From positions 1 through 64,000 of the forward strand of contig JALJCO010007140.1 in the NCBI GenBank assembly GCA_023101725.1: a stretch of 64,000 nt of DNA, read 5' to 3'. The notes beneath the pieces are model-generated. The model did no database searches and was not told the DNA's origin. It saw only the letters and a program-made list of their open reading frames with translations. The stretch is from Atherinomorus stipes. Lineage: Eukaryota; Chordata; Actinopteri; Atheriniformes; Atherinidae. Each line of letters opens with the position of its first letter. Position 1 is the stretch's first letter. Positions 55,181 through 64,000 of the stretch are shown in pieces. Both the position numbers and the translations under genes were made by a program.

Positions 55181-55193
55181 TGTAATATAGTGA

Positions 55194-58100
55194 AATGACA
55201 CAGGGAATAAGTATTGAATACTTACTGAAATTTATTTCCTACTACGTGTAAAAACCTTTGTCAGTGGTTCCAGCCTCCAGACGCCTCCTGTATGGAGAAA
55301 CCAGTGGAGCACGTTGCTGAGGTGTGATTTTGGTCCATTCTTCCACAAACTACTTTCAGATCTTCAAGGTTCCGGGTCTCTTTTGTGAACTCAGATCTTT
55401 AGTTCTTTCGGGTCGGGTGATTGACAGGTCCGTTCTAGCAGCTTTATCTTCTTCTTAAAGCAGGTGAGCGTTTCTGGTCCGTTCTAGCAGCTTTATCTTC
55501 TTCTTCTTAAAGCAGGTGAGCGTTTCTGGTCCGTTCTTGCAGCTTTATCTTCTTCTTCTTAAAGCAGGTGAGTGTTTCTGGTCCGTTCTAGCAGCTTCAT
55601 CTTCTTCTTCTTAAAGCAGGTGAGTGTTTCTGGTCCGTTCTAGCAGCTTTATCTTCTTCTTAAAGCAGGTGAGTGTTTCTGGTCCGTTCTAGCAGCTTTA
55701 TCTTCTTCTTTTTAAAGCAGGTGAGTGTTTCTGGTCCGTTCTAGCAGCTTTATCTTCTTCTTCTTAAAGCAGGTGAGCGTTTCTGGTCCGTTCTAGCAGC
55801 TTTATCTCCTTCTTCTTAAAGCAGGTGAGTGTTTCTGGTCCGTTCTAGCAGCTTTATCTTCTTCTTCTTAAAGCAGGTGAGCGTTTCTGGTCCGTTCTTG
55901 CAGCTTTATCTTCTTCTTCTTAAAGCAGGTGAGTGTTTCTGGTCCGTTCTAGCAGCTTTATCTTCTTCTTCTTAAAGCAGGTGAGCGTTTCTGGTCCGTT
56001 CTTGCAGCTTTATCTTCTTCTTCTTAAAGCAGGTGAGTGTTTCTGGTCCGTTCTAGCAGCTTCATCTTCTTCTTCTTAAAGCAGGTGAGTGTTTCTGGTC
56101 CGTTCTAGCAGCTTTATCTTCTTCTTAAAGCAGGTGAGTGTTTCTGGTCCGTTCTAGCAGCTTTATCTTCTTCTTTTAAAGCAGGTGAGTGTTTCTGGTC
56201 CGTTCTAGCAGCTTTATCTTCTTCTTCTTAAAGCAGGTGAGCGTTTCTGGTCCGTTCTAGCAGCTTTATCTCCTTCTTCTTAAAGCAGGTGAGTGTTTCT
56301 GGTCTGTTCTAGCAGCTTTATCTTCTTCTTAAAGCAGGTGAGCGTTTCTGGTCCGTTCTAGCAGCTTTATCTTCTTCTTCTTAAAGCAGGTGAGTGTTTC
56401 TGGTCCGTTCTAGCAGCTTTATCTTCTTCTTCTTAAAGCAGGTGAGCGTTTCTGGTCCGTTCTAGCAGCTTTATCTTCTTCTTCTTAAAGCAGGTGAGCG
56501 TTTCTGGTCCGTTCTAGCAGCTTTATCTTCTCTTCTTAAAGCAGGTGAGCGTTTCTGGTCCGTTCTAGCAGCTTTATCTTCTTCTTAAAGCAGGTGAGCG
56601 TTTCTGGTCCGTTCTAGCAGCTTTATCTTCTTCTTAAAGCAGGTGAGTGTTTCTGGTCCGTTCTAGCAGCTTTATTCTTCTTCTTAAAGCAGGTGAGCGT
56701 TTCTGGTCCGTTCTAGCAGCTTTATCTTCTTCTTCTTAAAGCAGGTGAGTGTTTCTGGTCCGTTCTAGCAGCTTTATCTTCTTCTTAAAGCAGGTGAGCG
56801 TTTCTGGTCCGTTCTAGCAGCTTTATCTTCTTCTTCTTAAAGCAGGTGAGTGTTTCTGGTCTGTTCTAGCAGCTTTATCTTCTTCTTCTTAAAGCAGGTG
56901 AGTGTTTCTGGTCCGTTCTAGCAGCTTTATCTTCTTCTTAAAGCAGGTGAGCGTTTCTGGTCCGTTCTAGCAGCTTTATCTTCTTCTTCTTAAAGCAGGT
57001 GAGTGTTTCTGGTCCGTTCTAGCAGCTTTATCTTCTTCTTCTTAAAGCAGGTGAGTGTTTCTGGTCCGTTCTAGCAGCTTTATCTTCTTCTTCTTAAAGC
57101 AGGTGAGCGTTTCTGGTCCGTTCTAGCAGCTTTATCTTCTTCTTCTTAAAGCAGGTGAGCGTTTCTGGTCCGTTCTAGCAGCTTTATCTTCTTCTTCTTA
57201 AAGCAGGTGAGCGTTTCTGGTCCGTTCTAGCAGCTTTATCTTCTTCTTAAAGCAGGTGAGCGTTTCTGGTCCGTTCAGCAGCTTTATCTTCTTCTTCTTA
57301 AAGCAGGTGAGTGTTTCTGGTCCGTTCTAGCAGCTTTATCTTCTTCTTCTTAAAGCAGGTGAGTGTTTCTGGTCCGTTCTAGCAGCTTTATTCTTCTTCT
57401 TAAAGCAGGTGAGCGTTTCTGGTCCGTTCTAGCAGCTTTATCTTCTTCTTCTTAAAGCAGGTGAGCGTTTCTGGTCCGTTCTAGCAGCTTTATCTTCTTC
57501 TTAAAGCAGGTGAGCGTTTCTGGTCCGTTCCAGCAGCTTTATCTTCTTCTTCTTAAAGCAGGTGAGTGTTTCTGGTCCGTTCTAGCAGCTTTATCTTCTT
57601 CTTCTTAAAGCAGGTGAGTGTTTCTGGTCCGTTCTAGCAGCTTTATCTTCTTCTTCTTAAAGCAGGTGAGCGTTTCTGGTCCGTTCTAGCAGCTTTATCT
57701 TCTTCTTCTTAAAGCAGGTGAGCGTTTCTGGTCCGTTCTAGCAGCTTTATCTCTTCTTCTTAAAGCAGGTGAGCGTTTCTGGTCCGTTCCAGCAGCTTTA
57801 TCTTCTTCTTCTTAAAGCAGGTGAGTGTTTCTGGTCCGTTCTAGCAGCTTTATCTTCTTCTTCTTAAAGCAGGTGAGTGTTTCTGGTCCGTTCTAGCAGC
57901 TTTATCTTCTTCTTCTTAAAGCAGGTGAGTGTTTCTGGTCCGTTCTAGCAGCTTTATCTTCTTCTTCTTAAAGCAGGTGAGTGTTTCTGGTCCGTTCCAG
58001 CAGCTTTATCTTCTTCTTAAAGCAGGTGAGTGTTTCTGGTCCGTTCTAGCAGCTTTATCTTCTTCTTAAAGCAGGTGAGTGTTTCTGGTCCGTTCTAGCA

Positions 58101-59440
58101 GCTTTATCTTCTTCTTCTTAAAGCAGGTGAGCGTTTCTGGTCCGTTCTAGCAGCTTTATCTTCTTCTTCTTAAAGCAGGTGAGTGTTTCTTGTCCGTTCT
58201 AGCAGCGTTATCTTCTTCTTCTTAAAGCAGGTGAGCGTTTCTGGTCCGTTCTAGCAGCTTTATCTTCTTCTTTTAGCAGGTGAGTGTTTCTGGTCCGTTC
58301 TAGCAGCTTTATCTTCTTCTTCTTAAAGCAGGTGAGTGTTTCTGGTCCGTTCTAGCAGCTTTATCTTCTTCTTAAAGCAGGTGAGCGTTTCTGGTCCGTT
58401 CTAGCAGCTTTATCTTCTTCTTCTTAAAGCAGGTGAGCGTTTCTGGTCTGTTCTAGCAGCTTTATCTTCTTCTTCTTAAAGCAGGTGAGCGTTTCTGGTC
58501 CGTTCTAGCAGCTTTATCTTCTTCTTCTTAAAGCAGGTGAGCGTTTCTGGTCCGTTCAGCAGCTTTATCTTCTTCTTAAAGCAGGTGAGCGTTTCTGGTC
58601 CGTTCTAGCAGCTTTATCTTCTTCTTCTTAAAGCAGGTGAGCGTTTCTGGTCCGTTCTAGCAGCTTTATCTTCTCCTTCTTAAAGCAGGTGAGTGTTTCT
58701 GGTCCGTTCTAGCAGCTTTATCTTCTTCTTCTTAAAGCAGGTGAGCGTTTCTGGTCCGTTCTAGCAGCTTTATCTTCTCCTTCTTTTTAAAGCAGGTGAG
58801 TGTTTCTGGTCCGTTCTAGCAGCTTTATCTTCTTCTTAAAGCAGGTGAGTGTTTCTGTTCCGTTCTAGCAGTTTTATCTTCTTCTTAAAGCAGGTGAGTG
58901 TTTCTTGGCTGTGTGGTGGGACGGTCGTCTTGCTGAAAGATCCAGCCTCTTTTCATCTTCAGCAGATTCTGGTCCAGAATGTCTCTCTACTTTCCTCCAT
59001 TCATTCTTCCTTCAATCATATGAAGTCTGCCAGTACCACATGCTGAAAAACAGCCCCCACCATGATGCTCTCACCTCCAAACTGTACTGTTGCTATGGTG
59101 TTTTGGTGCCATTTCTCCTCCAAACATGTTGTGTCTTATGACATCTGCAGAGTTCAGTTCTGGTCTCATCTGACCAGACTATGTTTTCCAGAATGTCATG
59201 GGTTTGTCCAGATGTTGTGTTGCAAACTTCAAACCAGCATCAACCTGCTTCTTCTTCAGAAATGGAGTCTTGCGTGGTGTGCGCGAATGAAGGCCATGGC
59301 GGTTGAGTGCATTCCTTCTTGTTTTCTATGAAACAACTGTAGCTGCTGATTTTTGGTTTCCCCTGATGCCCCTGATGCCCCTGCAATCCTTCTCGGAGAT
59401 CTCAGCACCTGCAAATTGGAAGACGCCTGCCAGGGTTTCA
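55194..59440 (-). mobile_element. Tc1-like transposon (second family) inflated by a minisatellite
   Basis: The left end has ACAGGGAATAAGTATTGAAT, ATTTCCTACTACGTGTAAAA and TTGGTCCATTCTTCCACA, all typical of Tc1-like elements read antisense. The right part (58905-59440) encodes, on the minus strand, the transposase segment around HHGGGCFSACGTG-like (about 59040-59070) and IEGRMNGGKYR-like peptides (about 59000). Between the two, the native sequence TTCTAGCAGCTTTAT...GCAGGTGAGTGTTTCTTGGC has been amplified to about 68 copies. No intact frame survives, and the far right end was not defined. Confidence 0.8.
55427..58905 (+). repeat. 49-52-bp minisatellite, about 68 copies
   Basis: The unit is GGTCCGTTCTAGCAGCTTTA + TCTTCTTCTTCTTAAAGCAG + GTGAGTGTTTCT. 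The number of TCT triplets (2-4) sets the length, and GTGAGT/GTGAGC alternate. Rare changes (GTCTGTTC, TTCCAGCAG, missing TCTA) mark sub-blocks: 55440-55990 is partly repeated at 55990-56330. The unit derives from the surrounding Tc1-like transposase. Confidence 0.97.
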
Positions 59441-59679
59441 ACAGGTTATCAAATATATAACAAGGGAAGGAAACACAGTGGATATAAATTCCATAAGCAT
59501 CTAGAGGGACTATCAGCACAGAAACAAACCACCAAGACTCCTTTGATCTTAATGTGGTCCAACTCATTCCAAAACACGGGTTGAAAATAAAATCCAGAAA
59601 ACCTGAGAAAAAGGTGATCTAGCTGTGGAGAATAGTAGTAATTTAAGTAGTACTAACAAGAAAGTGGGCTTTCAGAAAT

Positions 59680-60075
59680 AAGGACATGCTGGAGTGGAAA
59701 AAGAGGGATGAGGAGTTGGAGCATAAGATGAAGGAGGGAAAGGACACAGAAGACACCCGGAGAAGCCAGTTAACACGAACAATCCAGGAAAAGTGTGGGA
59801 CACTGGAAAAGTATGGCTGGCAAACAGCAAGCTGGTTGTATGTAATGATGAGCTGGCCTCTGCTGTGGAGCCGAGCACCTTTCTGACCTGGTTTGAGGCT
59901 GTGAGGGTCAAACAGGGCAGCTCAGATGGGACAGAAGGACTCGGTGGAGACTACCGCCATCAGGATCTTCATGGGTGCAAATCCACCGGCCCTGATAACA
60001 TCCCAGCCTCTGTTCGAGAGACCCATGTGAATAGCTGGTCCCAGTATGGCAGCCCATATTCCAGCAGGGACTAGA
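59680..60075 (+). pseudogene. Possible non-LTR reverse transcriptase fragment
   Basis: The frame at 59793-60074 contains KSTGPDNIPASV (about 59980-60015), similar to the K(A/S).GPDGIP motif at the start of non-LTR reverse transcriptases. The upstream part (WLANSKLVVCNDELASAVEP) has no family I recognise. Nothing downstream continues the domain. Low confidence. Confidence 0.35.
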
Positions 60076-60750
60076 CACACTCTGTCCCGTCAGGTTTGAA
60101 TTATGTCACTAACAGACATACGGACAAAGGCTGCGATCACATCACCTCCAGCTGTAACACAGAAGCTTCCTACTGTGCAGTGAAGGCTAATACTGATCTT
60201 AACAGAGGACTGAGTGGATTTTTAACAGCAAAAAACAGCGTACACCATGGGGAAAACAAAATCAATCTTCTGATAAGTATGCTCTGAATAAGGAATGAGA
60301 CCAGAACGGGCCCTGCATCACTGGTGTAAGTGGAAGAATTGTTTTTCTTAGCAGTAAAAAGGATCTATGTGTTTCTGAAGACACCGTACATCAGTGGAAT
60401 CACAGCAGAGCTCAACAGCCTGCATTAACACAGCATCTAATTCAGTACTCAAACTAAATGTTTAATTCAGCACCTGTTATTTCCACTACAAGGAAGCACT
60501 ACCTTAAATCCACAGTTTATAGAACAGATATGTCTGAATCAGTCACGGACTTAACCCTTATTCACCTTAGTCAGCCCCGCCCCATTTTCGCATTAGCTTG
60601 GCGCTTTCAGTGAGGTGCGTTCTCAATGTCGTTCAATGGAAAACATTAGACAAGAGAAGTTTGAAATCATGACTGAAGAATGAAAACATGACATTAGAAG
60701 AATTGAAACAGATTAGAATTGACTTAGAATTAAAATTCTAATTGACATTA
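60076..60750. other. Unassigned sequence before the 61-bp array
   Basis: No gene or repeat could be assigned. A short GAATTAGA/ATTAGAATTGAC repeat lies at 60690-60750. Confidence 0.4.
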
Positions 60751-63700
60751 GAAGCAGAGTCCACCACTGGAGAGCAGATGCTACTGTTAGCAGCCGAGGC
60801 TAGCACCGTTAGCAGCAGAGTCCACCACTGGAGAGCAGCTGCTACTGTTAGCAGCCGGGGCTAGCACCGTTAGCAGCAGAGTCCACCACTGGAGAGCAGC
60901 TGCTACTGTTAGCAGCTGAGACTAGCACCGTTAGCAGCAGAGTCCACCACTGGAGAGCAGCTGCTACTGTTAGCAGCCGAGGCTAGCACCATTCGCAGCA
61001 GAGTCCACCACTAAAGAGCGGCTGCTACTGTTATCAGCCAAGGTTAGCACCGTTAGCAGTAGAGTCCACCGTTAGAGAGCAGCTGCTACTGTTAGCAGCC
61101 GAGGCTAGCACCGTTAGCATCAGAGTCCACCATTAGAGAGCAGCTGCTACCGTTAGCAGCCAAGGCTAGCACCGTTTGCAGCAGATTCTACCACTAGAGA
61201 GCAGCTGCTACTGTTAGCAGCTGAGACTAGCACCATTCGCAGCAGAGTCCACCACTAAAGAGCAGCTGCTACTGTTAGCAGCCGAGACTAGCACCGTTAG
61301 CAGCAGAGTCCACCACTAGAGAGCAGCTGCTACTGTTAGCAGCCAAGGCTAGCACCGTTAGCAGCAGAGTCCACCACTGGAGAGCAGCTGCTACTGTTAG
61401 CAGCCGAGACTAGCACCGTTAGCAGCAGAGTCCACCATTGGAGAGCAGCTGCTACTGTTATCAGCCAAGGCTAGCACCGTTAGCAGCAGAGTCCACCACT
61501 AGAGAGCAGTTGTTACTTTTCGTAGCCGAGGCTAGCACCGTTAGCAGCAGAGTCCACCACTGGAGGGCAGCTGCTACTGTTAGCAGCCGAGACTAGCACC
61601 ATTAGCAGCAGAGTCCACCACTAGAGAGCAGCTGCTACTGTTAGCAGCCAAGGCTAGCACCGTTAGCAGCAGAGTCCACCACTGGAGAGCAGCTGCTACT
61701 GTTAGCAGCCGAGACTAGCACCGTTAGCAGCAGAGTCCACCATTGGAGAGCAGCTGCTACTGTTAGCAGCCGGGCTAGCACCGTTAGCAGCAGAGTCCAC
61801 CACTGGAGAGCAGCTGCTACTGTTATCAGCCAAGGCTAGCACCGTTAGCAGCAGAGTCCACCACTGGAGAGCAGCTGCTACTGTTAGCAGCCGAGACTAG
61901 CACCGTTAGCAGCAGAGTCCACCACTGGAGAGCAGCTGCTACTGTTAGCAGCCGAGACTAGCACCGTTTGCAGCAGGGTCCACCACTAGAGAGCGGCTGC
62001 TACTGTTATCAGCCAAGGTTAGCACCGTTAGCAGTAGAGTCCACCGCTAGAGAGCAGCTGCTACTGTTAGCAGCCAAGGCTAGCACCGTTAGCATCAGAG
62101 TCCACCGTTAGAGAGCAGCTGCTACTGTTAGCAGCCGAGGCTAGCACCGTTAGCATCAGAGTCCACCATTAGAGAGCAGCTGCTACCGTTAGCAGCCAAG
62201 GCTAGCACCGTTTGCAGCAGATTCTACCACTAGAGAGCAGCTGCTACTGTTAGCAGCTGAGACTAGCACCATTCGCAGCAGAGTCCACCACTAAAGAGCA
62301 GCTGCTACTGTTAGCAGCCGAGACTAGCACCATTAGCAGCAGAGTCCACCACTAGAGAGCAGCTGCTACTGTTAGCAGCCAAGGCTAGCACCGTTAGCAG
62401 CAGAGTCCACCACTGGAGAGCAGCTGCTACTGTTAGCAGCCGAGACTAGCACCGTTAGCAGCAGAGTCCACCATTGGAGAGCAGCTGCTACTGTTATCAG
62501 CCAAGGCTAGCACCGTTAGCAGCAGAGTCCACCACTAGAGAGCAGTTGTTACTTTTCGTAGCCGAGGCTAGCACCGTTAGCAGCAGAGTCCACCACTGGA
62601 GGGCAGCTGCTACTGTTAGCAGCCGAGGCTAGCACCATTAGCAGCAGAGTCCACCACTAGAGAGCAGCTGCTACTGTTAGCAGCCAAGGCTAGCACCGTT
62701 AGCAGCAGAGTCCACCACTGGAGAGCAGCTGCTACTGTTAGCAGCCGAGACTAGCACCGTTAGCAGCAGAGTCCACCATTGGAGAGCAGCTGCTACTGTT
62801 AGCAGCCGGGCTAGCACCGTTAGCAGCAGAGTCCACCACTGGAGAGCAGCTGCTACTGTTATCAGCCAAGGCTAGCACCGTTAGCAGCAGAGTCCACCAC
62901 TGGAGAGCAGCTGCTACTGTTAGCAGCCGAGACTAGCACCGTTAGCAGCAGAGTCCACCACTGGAGAGCAGCTGCTACTGTTAGCAGCCGAGACTAGCAC
63001 CGTTTGCAGCAGGGTCCACCACTAGAGAGCGGCTGCTACTGTTATCAGCCAAGGTTAGCACCGTTAGCAGTAGAGTCCACCGCTAGAGAGCAGCTGCTAC
63101 TGTTAGCAGCCAAGGCTAGCACCGTTAGCATCAGAGTCCACCATTAGAGAACAGCTGCTACCGTTAGCAGCCGAGGCTAGCACCGTTTGCAGCAGATTCT
63201 ACCACTAGAGAGCAGCTGCTACTGTTAGCAGCTGAGACTAGCACCATTCGCAGCAGAGTCCACCACTAAAGAGCAGCTGCTACTGTTATCAGCCAAGGCT
63301 AGCACCGTTAGCAGCAGAGTCCACCACTGGAGAGCAGCTGCTACTGTTAGCAGCCGAGACTAGCACCGTTAGCAGCAGAGTCCACCACTGGAGAGCAGCT
63401 GCTACTGTTAGCAGCCGGGCTAGCACCATTAGCAGCAGAGTCCACCACTGGAGAGCAGCTGCTTCTGTTAGCAGCCGAGACTAGCACCGTTTGCAGCAGA
63501 GTCCACCACTAGAGAGCAGCTGCTACTGTTATCAGCCAAGGCTAGCACCGTTAGCAGCAGAGTCCACCACTAGAGAGCAGTTGTTACTTTTCGTAGCCGA
63601 GGCTAGCACCGTTAGCAGCAGAGTCCACCACTGGAGGGCAGCTGCTACTGTTAGCAGCCGAGACTAGCACCATTAGCAGCAGAGTCCACCACTAGAGAGC

Positions 63701-64000
63701 AGCTGCTACTGTTAGCAGCCGGGCTAGCACCGTTAGCAGCAGAGTCCACCACTAAAGAGCAGCTGCTACTGTTATCAGCCAAGGCTAGCACCGTTAGCAG
63801 CAGAGTCCACCGCTAGAGAGCAGCTGCTACTGTTAGCAGCCGAGGCTAGCACCGTTAGCATCAGAGTCCACCATTAGAGAGCAGCTGCTACCGTTAGCAG
63901 CCGAGGCTAGCACCGTTTGCAGCAGATTCTACCACTAGAGAGCAGCTGCTACTGTTAGCAGCTGAGACTAGCACCATTCGCAGCAGAGTCCACCACTAAA
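60750..64000 (+). repeat. 61-bp minisatellite with 17-unit higher-order repeat, runs off the window
   Basis: The unit GTTAGCAGCAGAGTCCACCA + CTGGAGAGCAGCTGCTACTG + TTAGCAGCCGAGGCTAGCACC occurs about 53 times. A distinctive unit containing AGCAGTTGTTACTTTTCG lies at 61505, 62541 and 63576, that is 1036 and 1035 bp apart (17 x 61 = 1037), with the same neighbours each time. The array therefore has a second-level period of about 1.04 kb. It reaches the last base of the window. Confidence 0.97.

Larger units (their letters stand above)
53250..55185 (-). mobile_element. Rex1-like LINE, 5'-truncated, with two internal minisatellite expansions
   Basis: Minus-strand order from 55185: reverse transcriptase N-terminal part (QVKKQLEKRNQNKAAGPDGF, VLWKTSCLVPVPK), an expanded 27-39-bp repeat (54598-54945), YRPVALTSHIMKVLERLLLA, FFDFSSAFNTIQ, TGAPQGTVLSPFLFTLYTSD, LKKLNKLFKKAGSVLGRTLE, then the 3' tail CGAATTTCCCTTTTGGGATAAATAAAG. 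The C-terminal motifs match the fish Rex1 family of the CR1 group. Confidence 0.9.

Noticed and set aside
54570..55185. Plus-strand VLVLVCSHLVLVL frame
   Set aside because: Antisense shadow of the GGTTCT/GGTCCT expansion in the minus-strand Rex1-like gene.
59256..59567. Minus-strand 103-codon frame overlapping the right part of the Tc1-like element
   Set aside because: It does not read the transposase frame and shows no conserved motif beyond the element's own sequence.

Overview
The window reads as teleost fish nuclear DNA. The one convincing host gene is an intronless delta-family connexin at 14439-15593 (+). Nearly everything else is mobile DNA of fish type (L2, L1/Tx1-like, Rex1-like, Tc1/mariner, hAT, PIF-Harbinger, TTAA-target MITEs, tRNA-SINEs), plus several very large minisatellites. 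No rRNA gene, functional tRNA gene or CRISPR array is supported. All family names come from motifs read by eye, not from a database search.

Layout. 1-5840: a diverged minisatellite (AGGAAACTATTAGGTAG-type) that runs forward up to about 3940 and reverse-complemented after it. It is broken by an L2 3' end, an internally deleted Tc1-like element, a Rex1-type tail and a 1.26 kb inverted-repeat element. 6139-6911: a TTAA-bounded MITE. 7670-13156: a full-length but decayed L1 (-) with a perfect 17-bp target duplication. 14439-15593: the connexin, followed at once by a roughly 20-bp minisatellite (15605-17370) that is split by a foldback element with tRNA-like arms. 17690-25500: two inverted, diverged copies of an LTR-like unit carrying a small membrane-protein ORF, enclosing two local tandem duplications. 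25527-26220: an orphan AP-endonuclease domain. 26857-27978: a nested palindrome element. 28117-28920: a hAT 3' end.

29200-47470 is an array of a roughly 770-bp monomer invaded by at least five elements. These are a two-gene PIF-Harbinger element (30779-36109) whose spliced reading frames look intact; a hAT element (36192-43942; 17-bp TIR, perfect 8-bp duplication) swollen by about 64 copies of a 47-bp minisatellite, itself split by an L1 with an internal deletion (39076-42164); a TTAA MITE (45522-46140); and a tRNA-SINE (46205-46398).

49121-50893 (-) holds a six-exon DDE-integrase gene with consistent splice phases. Flanking it are two Rex1-like copies in opposite orientation (48610-49070 and 53250-55185). 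55194-59440 is a Tc1-like element in which about 52 bp of transposase sequence has expanded into roughly 68 copies. 60750-64000 is a 61-bp minisatellite with a 17-unit higher-order period that runs off the window.

How the parts relate: the repeats mostly sit inside each other, so insertion order can be read from interrupted sequence and target duplications. Three local expansions arose inside transposons (hAT, Tc1-like, Rex1-like).
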